A DNA stretch of 64,000 nt from the NCBI GenBank assembly GCA_903632075.3, contig CAHIKZ030005577.1, forward strand, positions 806,001-870,000, read 5' to 3'. Position 1 is the first letter of the stretch; each line of letters begins with the position of its first letter. Positions 1-10,989 of this stretch are shown here, piece after piece. The translations under genes were made by a program, and so were the position numbers. Source of the stretch: Acanthosepion pharaonis (Eukaryota; Mollusca; Cephalopoda; Sepiida; Sepiidae). A model generated the notes under the pieces. That model did not search any database. It was not told where the DNA came from and was given only the letters and a program-made list of their open reading frames with translations.

Positions 1-29
1 CTTTCATTTTTATCCCGAAATAAAAATCA

Positions 30-68
<39 letters not shown>

Positions 69-885
69 TTACTTTTAATTTAAAAGTTTTAAAAATGTTT
101 CTTCTGAAAAACCTTGTCACATGTAATGATTATGAAAAATGTAAGACAAGCTCAAAAACATGTAAAAAAAAAAAAAAAAAAATGATTATCATGAGATTTA
201 AAGAAATAAACAAACCATTTTATTTTCAAATAAAAAAGATTAAAAAATATTATAGCCGATATAGCCTATACACAAATATTGGAGTATCAGACAAAAATAG
301 TTTCACATAGAAGGTCTGGTAAATACAACAAATTTCAGATGTAAAGGAAAAATGATCATGAGTCTGTGGATCGTAGTTAATATACCATTTTGAGAACATT
401 TTGCACAATATCTTTGTATATTTACTTACTGAAGGACGCTATATAAAATCCTATATTGGTACATCTTAAAAAGAAGGAAATTGAAGCAAGGCGAAGTAGA
501 ATTTTTTAATCAATGGGTTTCCAATCTTTTTTGTGCGTCATTGCCCACTTTCACATGGAAAAATTTTCCAACTGCCCGCATGTATGACAAATATTTAAAT
601 GCATACAGTGACGGATAAATTATGTTTTTAACGGACACTTTTCTTACCTTGATAAATTTCAGATGGCCAATAAAAAAATAAATAAATAAAAACAATTTTA
701 GATTAAATAAAAATTATTTTGAGGTCACTTCATAATTTTACTGGCAAAGTTGTTGTTGTTCTTTCCTTATCTGATTTATATCCAAAAAATTTTAATTTCG
801 TCTCTAAAGAACTATTTGAATGTTAATGACCATTCTCAAAATAATAGAAAATACAAAAATATTCCTTGTTTATGGAGATATTTTA
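1..885. repeat. Duplicated block, copy A
   Basis: This stretch aligns by eye, in the same orientation, with about 27990-29215. Shared anchors include AAAAATCAATATT at the start, ATGTTTCTTCTG near 97 and 28087, the run ATCTTTGTATATTTA near 411, and TTCCTTGTTT near 861. It holds T- and A-homopolymers and no credible gene; the short open frames are low-complexity. It keeps an uninterrupted version of the site where copy B carries a solo LTR (near 512). I read it as one end of a tandem segmental duplication. Confidence 0.7.
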
Positions 886-901
886 TTGAGTTGGGCATAT
901 A

Positions 902-1440
902 GCTTGTTGGGTTGTTGCAGTGGTACGTTGACATAATGAGAGTTTTGCAACAAAACTTTATTCAAGGGACACTTGTCAACTCGTCCATTTACCTTATCAC
1001 CCCTAGTAACAGGAACATTCCATTTTACATGCCTACGTGAATCAACTTAACCAATCAAAAACCTTACTGTGCTAAGCAGCAATTTCTATTGGCTTGCAAT
1101 GTGATAATTCAAAAACTTCACGTGAGGAAGTTAAATTGAGCCAAAACTTATTTGAGCTGATCTGAACATCTAAAACCTTATATAAGGAAGATTTTCAACT
1201 GACCAAATCAGTCAGTCCAGCGAACACAGAGAAGCGTTAATCTAATCCACATAACTTGCAATTATAATTTACCCATGCAAAAAAAACCCACACCTGACTC
1301 ACCCACAAACTTGACTCGAAGATTACTCTGTGAATACAAAGAACTTCAACTCGCAAGACTTTACTTATCCAAAGTGAATTATTAACACTCACTACAATTT
1401 AAGTAAATACTATTATTGAACATATTTCATACTTACAGTT
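902..1440 (+). promoter_or_regulatory. Putative LTR-like promoter region
   Basis: The region starts TGTTGGGTTGTTGC exactly where similarity to the 28-29 kb copy ends, so it looks inserted. It has a CCAAT-type motif (AACCAATCAAAAACC near 1050) and a TATA-like CCTTATATAAGG near 1175, followed by sequence rich in TCAGTCAGTCC-type repeats. This layout is typical of an LTR U3-R segment. No target duplication and no clean 3' end could be found, so class and limits are uncertain. Confidence 0.3.
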
Positions 1441-2930
1441 AAGGGTAGACTACTTCTGAATGACTCGATTCTAAACAATACAAAAAGAACAACACAAACA
1501 TAATAACGGTGTTTAAACACTAATTATGAATTCTTATAGACTGTAATACAAATACACCAAGACACCAAAAAAGCAAACAAAATTTTCATACACTAACAAA
1601 CATAACACAATAATATCTTGTAATAATATTTTGTATATAATATTTGTATTGTATGTAAATGCATTTGTTTGTTTGAATTGCATACATGTTTTGCCTTGTT
1701 TTATATTAAGTATCATTTATTGTTGTGGATGCAAGAGAAGATCACACAACCTGACAAAAATTCCTTCTGATATATTCTAACACCATAGCAAAAAAATCTT
1801 AGTTCATTCTGCGCATCCCCAACACACTGATCACCAACTGATTATACAGCAAAAATGAAGGAAGTGAAGTATTAAATAATCTTTAGTTAAGACTAGGGTC
1901 CTGTAAATAGGGAGATAACTATATTTACAGTTTACTCTAACATATTTATATCTTATCTGGGAATGTGATACAGTTATTTGCATTTAGTCTCAGGTTTTTG
2001 GGGGTTCTTTTCCAAAACATGTTCTTTGCATATATCCTTTGAATATTTTTTTCAGTTAACAAATTGTGAAATACATTTTTAATACTCAAAAACTTATATT
2101 GCCCACTAACTGTTTGTAAATAGTGATAACTTTTCATCTCAGAAATTCAGATAGAAAAAGAAATTTACTTCCAAGGGTTTACTTCAAAATGTCGAAGGTT
2201 CAAATGTTGAAAGTTGAAGGGGATGAGAAACAATTGATCTATCTTGAGTAAAGCTTGTTTTCTGGATCCTTCAGACAAAATGTTTAGTGTTTTGGAATAG
2301 GTGTTCTCAAATATGAGATAAACTTTTAGAGGTTTGGTAAAGACATTTTTGTATATTAACTTTAGAAGATTCTTCTTCATTTTTCAATAACAATAATAGT
2401 AGTAGTAGAAGTTTATCACCATGGTCACAGATTTTCTCACCTAGGTAGTCAACTTTACATGCTTCAGATTGTCAATCCTTTCTTGCCAATGATAATCTTT
2501 TGCCTGAGTGTGGTCTATTCCTTTTCTTTTGCAGCAGCAAACATTACATGCTGAGATGATTAATCCTTTTTTCCAAGATCACAGTTCTCGTCATTTTGGA
2601 GATGAAGAATATATAGTAGACCAATATTCATCTTTCTTAGAGAGTTTCAAAAGGGAACAATTTGCTGAACTATGAGTTGCTGCTGCATTATACTGGCAGA
2701 GAAAAATGGGTTTGACCTAGAAAGGAAAGGGCATTGTTACGTCTGCTTGCCCAAGACACCACACATGGATGAATACCTTTCTGGCTTTCAAATCAGATAT
2801 ATGGAGTGAACTGGTCAAATGCTCAGTTGTAGAGAGATAAAACCCCACCCAGTCATGGCACTGATTGTGGTAATAAGTTTGTCAGCATTACATCAGATTA
2901 TGGTCAGAGAAAAATCCAGGACTCCAACTG
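1441..2930. other. Non-coding stretch, mostly unassigned
   Basis: No coding region is supported; the open frames here are short and of biased composition. Positions 2117-2260 are a diverged copy of 31665-31765 (shared AGAAATTCAGA-AGAAAAAGAA and GGATGAGAAACA), so that part is an interspersed repeat. Nothing else recognisable was seen. Confidence 0.5.
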
Positions 2931-3135
2931 TACAAGGTCTGATAAAAAAAATTATTGGGACTGTTGCTATGGTAACACAGTGAAAGTATGCAGAATGAAG
3001 TCACTTGACTTTGAACTCTGTCTCACTTACACACTAAGTTATAATTTTCTCATTCACTTCTGTTGTTTATAGAAATGCTTGGAAGGAAAGTGTGTACAAT
3101 GTGGTCACTGGTCATCTCACCAAACCACAACAGTT

Positions 3136-3240
3136 CCATGGCTTGCACAGCAGTTTTTGGCCAAGAATGACATTCTTGAGAAAAAGAGCATCACAACACA
3201 ATTCACTTTGCTAGAAATTTGGAAAGAGCACACTGTACTT
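3136..3240 (+). repeat. 105-bp direct repeat, left copy
   Basis: Starts CCATGGCTTGCACAGCAG and ends CACACTGTACTT. It matches 3832-3936 over the same 105-bp length with only scattered substitutions. The two copies bracket a mariner-like transposase relic, so the arrangement resembles an insertion or duplication joint rather than a terminal repeat of a known class. Confidence 0.7.
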
Positions 3241-3283
3241 CTTGGCATTCACACCGTAAGCTCCAATACAAACATTTCAGTGT

Positions 3284-3812
3284 TTGACTGTCAATATTAG
3301 GGCAGTACAGAGGATTCAAAAAGTGTTGAATGAGTCTAATGGTGATTACGATGGTACGGCAGTTCAAAAAACTCACTCTGATTGTTCTGACAAGAAAAGA
3401 ACTCCTGAATTTGTTGGTGAGACCCAGGTCATGATTAAAAATGACCCCTCCAAGCTAATCAGGTCTATAGCCAGGGACATGCGTTTTCTGAGTTTCTTAT
3501 GGGTTAAGAGGGTAGCTGCTGGAAGACCCTATGTCTGGCAACATGACTCTGCACCATACCACAGTCATGGCTGTCAGACGATTTCTGCAACCACATCACC
3601 CCTTCTCCCCAGACTGCAAACCCCTTGATTATTTGTGGGGTGCAGTTAAGTGAGAGACCAACAAAACTCCTTGTAACATCAAAGATGAACTGAAGGCAAG
3701 GATTATGGCAGCATTCACCAAGTTAAATAAGGTGACCATCCAGAAGAGTTGCAGGAGATTCTGAAGTTGTCTGGAGGCCGTGGTTGAAGTCAATGGCGAT
3801 TTTATTGAATAA
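3284..3812 (+). pseudogene. Mariner/IS630-like transposase relic, internally deleted
   Basis: The reading frame is broken but recognisable. The N-terminal part (3284-3500) reads as a helix-turn-helix DNA-binding region. After a deletion that removes the middle, the C-terminal part has a WQHDSAP motif, which corresponds to the second catalytic aspartate, then a CKPLDYLWGAVK block near 3617-3650 and a terminal VVEVNGDFIE ending in TAA at 3812. The first catalytic aspartate region is missing, and stops and frameshifts interrupt the rest, so it cannot encode an active transposase. The family is inferred from motif order. It lies between two 105-bp direct repeats. Confidence 0.75.
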
Positions 3813-3831
3813 ACAGCGGTTCCATCAGTGA

Positions 3832-3936
3832 CCATGGCTTGCACAGCAGTTTTTGGCCAAGAACGACATTCTTGAGAAAAAGAGTATCATGACACAATTC
3901 ACTCTGCCAGAAATTTAGAAAGAGCACACTGTACTT
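3832..3936 (+). repeat. 105-bp direct repeat, right copy
   Basis: Second copy of the 3136-3240 sequence, beginning 20 bases after the transposase stop. Differences include AACGACATT for AATGACATT and a TAG where the left copy has TGG. Confidence 0.7.
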
Positions 3937-4237
3937 TTTTATTTTTGGTGTTAGTATTTCAAGATATCTCATTTTGAGATATATTTATTTCATTTTTGTG
4001 TAATTTAGACGACAATTTATCCATTGCATCTTGTAACTTCAGGAGATTAAATGCTGATTTAATATTTGTTGTAATTTTCTTTTTATAGCACCAGTCGTGA
4101 TAATAATTGATCAGACAAAATATTTGGGGCAAAAATACATTTGAAGAGACTCATCATTGAATGCCGCAGTCATTTAGGATTTGTCTTTTTTCTAACCGTT
4201 TTACAAAAATACATTATTTTCTTTCCTACTGCATGGG

Positions 4238-4650
4238 GGAGGCAAGGTAGAGTAATGGTTAGCATCTCAGATTGAGGAATTGGAGAGCTGAGTTTGAATT
4301 CCAGTCGAGTTCATTACATTTAATTATGTGCTATTACCCCTGGAAAGATATGAATCCATCTCTTGTTCACCCAACTATGGGTAAAATAACAAGACAGACT
4401 TGAGTGGCAACCAGTCTAGGAGAAGGAAATTCAAACAACCTGCTGCCTTGTCGGCCCTGCCTCTTTAGGCAAAGGTTAAAAGGTAACATCAAAAACAGAT
4501 CCACCAAGGAATAGGTAACCTCAACATGCTCTGTGCAAAGGGAATCGGTAAGCTATTGCACTATTCTGCCTTGAATGTCACCAGGAGCCACAACTGTGAG
4601 ATGAAGGCGAGTGGTGACTACAGTGGCACAAAATGTGCTAACTGAATGAA
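4238..4650 (+). mobile_element. tRNA-derived SINE
   Basis: The head has an RNA polymerase III box A-like segment (GTAGAGTAATGGTTAGCATC near 4251) and a box B-like segment (GAGTTTGAATTCCAG near 4292) at tRNA-like spacing. A roughly 300-bp body follows. Its tRNA-like part resembles the minus-strand copies at 21300-21420 and 21830-21955, so they share a head. tRNA-derived SINEs are known to be abundant in octopuses. The 3' limit is approximate. Confidence 0.7.
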
Positions 4651-4749
4651 TGGATGCATGCATAAATAACTACATTCAGTATTAATATGCTTTCTTGTTT
4701 TTAGTAACAATACATGCCTAATGAAGAACTAAATGGTAACTTTCTAAAG

Positions 4750-5239
4750 CAGTGGTTCTTTTTGGGCCATGGACCCCTATAAGAACTAGCCCTTCATAAA
4801 AAAGATAGACAAACACATACTCACAGTCTGGTTTTTCACAACACTTGTATGTGTACTTCTCCATATTGCACCATCACACACACATCACTTTTCAACCATC
4901 CACACTTAAATTGTGGGCAATTAATCCTCACCAGTACATGAGAAGATTACCAATAAAACGTGGAAAATGAGAATTATCACTTGCTCTTATGGAGTGACAA
5001 ATGATGGTGATCATGCAGAGAATGATGACACACATTTAAATGGCAAACATGGACCCAACAGAAAGTCAAAAGATGCCTATCAGTGAGTACTGTAGTGATT
5101 GGGTGCATTTTCTTTTATTTCTTTCAGTGGGAAACTATTCATTAGGACACAGCCTGTATAACAAATATAAATAATCATATTTATCTGATCCTCATAGATC
5201 CTTGGAAATCCATCCATAGACCCAGGTTAAGAAGTCCTG
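4750..5239. mobile_element. Non-autonomous hAT-type DNA transposon
   Basis: The element begins CAGTGGTTCTTTTTGG and ends TTAAGAAGTCCTG, the CAGTGGTTCT-type terminus common in hAT elements. It is flanked on both sides by the identical 8-bp sequence TTCTAAAG (4742-4749 and 5240-5247); 8-bp target duplications are diagnostic for hAT insertion. The 490-bp interior has no transposase, so it would need a source in trans. Confidence 0.85.
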
Positions 5240-5357
5240 TTCTAAAGACTATGAACATAATTTGTGAAAGTCAGGTGCAATTTAGTGGTAGTTACTGGAA
5301 AACTGGGTAGGATCATTAGTGACAGAAAGGATTGGAAAGAACGCAACAAACATCCAC

Positions 5358-5590
5358 TCAAACTGAACCAAGAATTCCTTTACCCTTGGAACATTCATGT
5401 TTTGATCGTAAACTACTTTCAGATGTAGTATTGACACCAGTTAACAATCTCTTGTACCGGCATAACCCAGCAAATACACTAAATGTCATCATGTAGAGTG
5501 ACACGGTTCCTCTCATATGAATAGATGGTATGCATTCAAGAGATCCAATTTGTTGAAAATTTGAGAGTAGCAATAAGATTTGTAAGAAAT
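5358..5590 (-). pseudogene. Gypsy-like reverse transcriptase fragment
   Basis: On the minus strand, broken frames read NLIATLKFST, then a degraded LDLSNAY-like segment, then CRYKRLLTGV. This is the order around the first RT catalytic aspartate and the following YKRLPxGV block of Gypsy-type RTs. A sister fragment lies at 54596-54960 on the same strand. It contains stops and is inactive. Confidence 0.6.
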
Positions 5591-5775
5591 TTAGTCTTCC
5601 AGGTTTTTTATATTAAAAAAATCTGGACATCCAAATGCCAAACAATAAAATAAATATGGGTATGCCTGTTATAAAAATCATTTGTATTTACAAACATATC
5701 TAGTCTAGTGATCCTGCTATATAGAGATTTTTGATAAAATCCAAAGAATGTTATTGGTCCTGACATAACATTTTG

Positions 5776-6190
5776 GCTTCAGTCATTTTCCCACTGCCAT
5801 AATGTAGTTTCCTTGTTCCTTTTCTATAAATACTTTCATGGAAATTTTTCTGATGAACTTTCCTATATGATACCTCGACTTTATGAATGTAAATGCAATA
5901 CTAGATTAGCAGCAAGGTTTCATCATTTTACAGTTGAAATGGGTAGATATAACAATTTCGTTTATTGCACTTCTTACTTGTGGAACCCTCTTCCAGCTTC
6001 CTGCATCCCAGTCAACTTTGATCTTCAAAACTTTTAAATGCAATGTCAATTATCATTTGTCTTTTTAATACTTGTTCTTTTATTGTCCTCTCTTCTCAAT
6101 GGTATTTTTCTCATATTCTCTAACATTCAAGAACCCCTTGCATCTTAGTGGCTTTATTTCCTTGTTTGCAGTGAAATGATTACAAAAACA
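5776..6190 (+). pseudogene. Non-LTR retrotransposon 3' end, relic
   Basis: Broken frames give HCHNVVSLFLFYKYFHGN-like sequence, then SDELSYMIPRLYE, then a WNPLPASCIPVNF block and a stop. This matches the C-terminal tail seen in copies at 19740-20300 and 30165-31440 (minus strand). The 3' untranslated part (CATCTTAGTGGC, GTGAAATGATTA) recurs at 32735-32860. The clade (CR1, Jockey or RTE) cannot be fixed from this tail. Confidence 0.7.
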
Positions 6191-7230
6191 AATATGTACA
6201 TGAATCAAAGGAGTCGAAAAGGAGTAAAACAATCTTTCATTGAGTCCTTGGGTAGTCAGTATGCACAATAATCTGCAGGTTAGAAAAGATTGAAAAAGGC
6301 TTTTATCATTAGTGAAAATTTACTGACCATCTTTGCTCTTGTTGTTTTGTTTTGTTTGAAGTCGCTGAATGGCCTTAGCGCCAAAGCTGTTGTTGTAGCT
6401 GTTTTGGTTGAAGGTGTGACATATGTTTCCTTCAGCTGAGAGAGAAAAAATATGAAGCCACATCAGTTTGGAGATCATTGCATCTCTGTTCCTTGAAAAT
6501 CAAAATCTGTGCGATTTTATAAGAATTTTTTCCTGGAAGTAGGCTCAAAAAAAAAAAGAAAAAAAAAAAAAAGAAAAAAAGGTTTTAGTTTTTTCTGATT
6601 GGTCAAATATTTCACATGTTGTTGCTAATTTCTAACCAATAGACCCTTCGTTTTAAATAGTGTGTGTTTTATTGTGGAATCTTTTTGGCATGTTTGTAAT
6701 ATTATCAGCTATTGGGTGGGAAATAAATTTTGGGCTGGTTTTTTTATGGTATGTGGGTATGAAATTGTTGAAAATAGAGTTTATTTCCAATACATTGACA
6801 ACAGTCCATCAGCTTAACATTGCAGATGAATTCAGGTCATATTTGAGATACCTTTGTGGGGATTCAACATAAGAACTCTACAATTACAAGGTGAGTTTAG
6901 CAAGAGAATCCATCCCATCCTTGCCAGTAACCTGAATGCTTCAGTCATCAAGGAGATCTAAACCAATAACTTGGACCAATTTTAAATGTGAATTAAGTTT
7001 AAGTGTCTAATATTTTTTTCTTTCTGATTTAACAACTTAAGTCTTTGTTACCCTTTCTATGATTGAAATTGCCAATCAAACAACGCTGGATACAACCTGT
7101 TTTACCTATGCTGCCAATGTACCTGGCTCAGTAGTGAAATCTGTTATTCTTATTTTATTTAAATTAAAACCTAAATTTTGCAACTTTCTTCCAGATCAAA
7201 ACTTTTTTTCTCAAGAAAATGTCCAAAACA
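6191..7230. other. Non-coding, no assigned feature
   Basis: Contains an A-rich tract at 6547-6580 and ordinary AT-rich sequence. A short motif, TTGCCAGTAACCTGAATG (near 6920), recurs near 55060. No gene is supported. Confidence 0.4.
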
Positions 7231-7249
7231 TGTGAACTTAAACTTGAAC

Positions 7250-8339
7250 AAAGACAAGTGACCATTACTTTAAAAAAAAAGAAGGATATTAATTAAAAAA
7301 AAAAAAGTAAAGATTCCTAGAACTACAAAGGATTATAATGTTAGGAAATGGGACAAAACAAAACCAAAAGTAGGTATGGTAGACCAAAAGCAACAAAAAG
7401 AGCAGAGGACAATTTCATCAGAGTCATCAGCTTGCGTGACAGAAAACTGACTGCTCCAAATATCACTGAACGACTGAAACAATGTTGTGAAAACAATGTC
7501 AACATCCACTGTCAAGAAATCAAAACAATGTCAAAAAGCTCCAGTGGGCCAAGGCTAACAAAGACTGGACAACAGAGCAGTGGAATAAAGTCCTTTGGAC
7601 TGACGAATCAAAATCTTTGGGTAAAACAGGTGGGTCTATGTGAAGCAAAGAGTTGATGAAAGAGCTGCAACCTCCTGTATCACACCAACCATAAAGCATG
7701 GAGGAAGCTCTGTTTCTTTTGCCAATTGCAAAGTTGGGGATTTGCACCAGGGGAAGAGCAAATTGCATCAGACCGGCTATCAAAGCATAATGCCGCATCA
7801 CATGATCCCATCTGGAATGTGGCTTGTGGGTCAAAGATTTTTACTCATGCCCTCTACCAGAGACACATTAAAAGCAAAGAGCAACAGCACGTCCTTCAAC
7901 TGACGTCTTGGGCAGTACAATAAGCAGATTTCAATCCCATATAACTGGTATGGGATAAACAAAATTCAAAGCTGGACATCCAAATGCGTTTGGCATTTGG
8001 ATGTCCCGCTTTGAATTTTGAATAATCACAGCTCACCTCTGGCAATTCTTGCAGAAAAGCTGGGCAGAACTAACTTAAGTATACCTCCAGTCTTTGGTGG
8101 AAAGAATGCCAAGAATCTATGAAGCAGTGATTGCAGTTAAAAGGAGTCATTTTGATGAATCAAAAGTTTAAAAAGTTTTTTCTTTTTTTTGTGTTTAATT
8201 TGTACTTAATGTGGCTTAGGAAGTCTTGTATTTAGTATAATAAAGAAAACCATCATGATGTTTAATTTGTTTCATTGAAAATAACACTTTTAGGATGAGA
8301 AATAAAAATTTTTGAAGGTGGCCAAATACTTTTGATTGG
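7250..8339 (+). pseudogene. Tc1-like transposase relic
   Basis: 7348-7656 is open and begins MGQNKTKSRYGRPKATKRAED, a Tc1 paired-like helix-turn-helix region. A frameshift then leads to NKVLWTDESK, the segment holding the first catalytic aspartate. Later frames give ADFNPI and VWD, the region of the second conserved acidic motif, and LVERMPRIYEAVIAVK near the C-terminus, ending near 8165. Stops and shifts make it inactive. The right end (GGCCAAATACTTTTGATTGGTAG, split at 8318-8341) is a typical Tc1 terminus. No matching left end was found. A palindrome interrupts the gene at 7960-8020. Confidence 0.8.
7960..8020. repeat. 28-bp-arm palindrome inside the Tc1 relic
   Basis: Arms at 7960-7987 and 7993-8020 are reverse complements with one mismatch, separated by GTTTG. 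It sits just after the VWD segment of the transposase, where the family has ordinary coding sequence. A 19-bp part (GGACATCCAAATGCCAAAC, reverse complement of 7988-8006) also occurs near 5625, so the arm sequence is dispersed. Confidence 0.9.
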
Positions 8340-8341
8340 TA

Positions 8342-8342
<1 letters not shown>

Positions 8343-8387
<45 letters not shown>
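8343..8387. repeat. (TA)n microsatellite at the Tc1 end
   Basis: About 45 bases of pure TA directly abut the Tc1 right terminus. Tc1 elements insert at TA, so the tract may be an expanded target site. Confidence 0.95.
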
Positions 8388-8389
<2 letters not shown>

Positions 8390-8438
8390 ATCACACAACT
8401 ACAGTTGAAAATAATTTATCTAAATAATGGAAAAAAAA

Positions 8439-8653
8439 TGAAAATAAAAGACAAGTATATTTTAACAGAAATAAACAATTTTTATTCATTCATTGTCTAA
8501 GAACAGCAAGGATTGTATGAATTTAAATGATGAATTCCACATGTGTCAGCTGATCGCCATGTTTAATTCAATTTTTTCAAGACAAGGGAAGTAACTTAAT
8601 TGTATTTTGAGTTATCGTCCTTTTTAGAGGAATGAATTTAGCTTTCTCTAACA
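8439..8653 (-). repeat. 3' LTR of the Gypsy-type element
   Basis: Begins on the plus strand TGAAAATAAAAGACAAG and matches 12863-13080: shared TATTCATTCATTGTCT, GATGAATTCCA-like, GTAACTTAATTGTA-like and TTTTTAGAGGAATG-like segments, with small gaps. The inner end is set only to within about 15 bases. A pyrimidine-rich run after 8642 could be the polypurine tract on the coding strand. Confidence 0.75.
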
Positions 8654-9137
8654 CCTCTCTGTTTTTAGCCTTGTGCTCATATAACTTTTGTTAGAGATTT
8701 AATTGCAGTGGGTATGACTTCATAATTGATGTGATTTCCTTGGTGTGTTTTTTGCTGGAGTCTTAGGTTTGTCCCTTGGTATTTCTTGGGAACTTTGTTG
8801 AGGCAGTTTCAAGGTGTCAAGTTGTTATGGAGTGGTTTCACAGTGGAAGCTTGTATTTGTACTAAGTCGGTCCTAAAATAGGTTCGACGTACAAAACGTT
8901 AGGAACTTGATATAATAGGTAATGACGCAGAGAAATCTAGTTGTGGTCACTGATACTTTAGTATCCGACTAACGGTCATCCGGCATTGACTGACGGACTG
9001 ACTGACCCACTGAGCGGCTCCTACTATTCCTACTTATTATAGGTGGGAGAGTCTATTAACAATAGAATAGGTGTGTTCCACTATAACCCAAGTAGAATTT
9101 CCAGTGGTAAAGTGGAGTTGATTTGATCTCTGGAAGG

Positions 9138-9917
9138 CTAGATAGTCGTAATTGGTTCGCACATCAAACCCAGACTGAAGACTGAAAATGTTAGATATGG
9201 ATATTCAAAGTGACATGTAATGTGTCTTTGGATCCATTTTCCTTCACTGTTGTGGTAATCTTTTGTGAGTACAGGGTGTCCTGGTATATATTTGCATTTT
9301 AATGCTCCAGGATGATGGTTAAACTGTTTTTCCATCAATGTGTTTGTTCCTTTTCAGGGAATGGTTTGTCAGTGAATGGATGACATCAATATGCAAACAA
9401 ACTTTACAGTTCATCAGTGCTTCTGCTGGTGAATTACCATTAGGTGCCTTTGAATTGAGTGTAGTGCTGTAACTTTTGAGGAATATTGCTAATATTTCTT
9501 GTGTGGTTCCATCACCTTCATGTTTAAGGAGTGTCCTCTTAAAGTTATATACAAAATGCTTCACTTGTCTATTTGACTGTGAATGAAAAGGTGGTGTCCT
9601 AATGTATTGAAGACCATTCTATGCAGCTGAAGGGAAAGCAGTGACATTATCAGAAACTACTATCTGTGGGACTCCAAACCAACTGAAGGTTTGGTTTAAC
9701 CTAAGAATTGTTTCATCCAAGGTGATGTGATTCATTTGAAAAATTTTTGGCCATTTACTGTAAGCATCGATGAGGATAAAATAATACTACTGCTTGATGG
9801 GTCCACCAAAATCAATGCGAAGGCAGGGTGACTCAGGAACAGGTTAGAAACTCGGTGTTGTTTTCCTGGGAGATCTTGGTAAATGGAAAATGTACGTACT
9901 AATTCGTCCAACTGCAT
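9138..9917 (-). pseudogene. Integrase region of the Gypsy-type element
   Basis: On the minus strand 9732-9917 gives pieces of the integrase core, 9319-9564 gives VYNFKRTLLKHEGDGT followed by NSPAEALMNCK, the conserved block near the end of the core, and 9138-9338 gives HHPGALKCKYIPG then VLTKDYHNSEGKWI, the C-terminal DNA-binding region. Frames are broken between the pieces. In life the enzyme would insert the cDNA into the genome. Confidence 0.7.
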
Positions 9918-10095
9918 GTTTGGTAAATAAACATAGCTGTGTGTTAGGGGAGTTCATACAGCTAATACCTTAATGATCATAATAGAATTGCTTGATCACT
10001 GTCATGTAATGAAGATAAGACAATCATGCATTTGACAACAATGAAGATCAACAGTGAAAGAATGACTGAATTCTTTTGTCAGTGCATACTTCTGG

Positions 10096-10383
10096 CTATT
10101 TGTGGAAGCATATCACTTTTTGTAACACTGGATAAGAAGCTGTGGCTTCAAGGATTATTGTAGAAGTGACTGATAATGCTCTTACAGTGGATGCAAGCGC
10201 TGAAGTGACTTCTGGGTATAGAGACAATACTGTGGTGACTGAGTCTTCTCGTACTTTATTTTGTGTAATCATGAGCCTAGATAATGCATCAGCATTTGTA
10301 TTGGTTGAATTGTATTTTATAGAAAAATTGTAATCTAAAGCATAGTAGCCCATCTTTGCAGATAGAATTCTATAATAATACAA
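10096..10383 (-). pseudogene. RNase H end of the Gypsy-type polyprotein
   Basis: The segment has YYALDYNFSIKYNSTN followed by NADALSRLM, a degraded form of the block that closes the RNase H domain in Gypsy polyproteins. It sits between RT and integrase as expected. Sequence between 10384 and 10990 is the rest of RNase H and the RT connection, with many stops. Confidence 0.7.
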
Positions 10384-10989
10384 TAATATTTATAGGTGGG
10401 TTGTATTGGGATACTTTTTTTTTTTAGGTCCAAAAATACTAACAAGAGGTTTGTGATCTGTGAAATGAAGCCCATACAGCAAACTTTTTAATAGCAAAGA
10501 CAATTGCTAATGCTTATTTTTCAATCATGCTCTGCAGATATCAGTGATCTGGATACATGTGCTATTGCTTTTTGGCTGGCAATAGGGAAAATGTGAGAAA
10601 TGACAGCTTTAATGCCATAATTGGAAGCATCAGAGGCTACAATAATATTTATAGGTGGGTTGTAGTGTGTCAGCAAAAGATTGGAAGAAAGTAAGGACTG
10701 ACATGTGTCAGACTACTCCCATACATCTTTTTTCAAAAGATTCTTGAGGGGTGAACAAACTTGATGAAGTTCAGGCAAAAAAGCACTGTAGCAGCTAATC
10801 AAACCAAGGAAAGAACATCATTTTTTTTTTTTATATTTATTGGTGCTGGCATGTTACTTTATTGCCAAAATATTTTCCTGGTCTGGTCTTCAACCATTTT
10901 TGTTGAAAACAAACCTAGATATTTTCAGAAAAATTCATGCTTTTCAGCTTTAACACAGAAAACAGAAATGTTGCAAAAGTCCATCTTCA

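Noticed and set aside
5840..6037. A small host gene ending in FDLQNF
   Set aside because: It is the tail of a non-LTR element with two other copies in the window.
7520..7834. 104-residue minus-strand frame
   Set aside because: Antisense of the Tc1 transposase relic.
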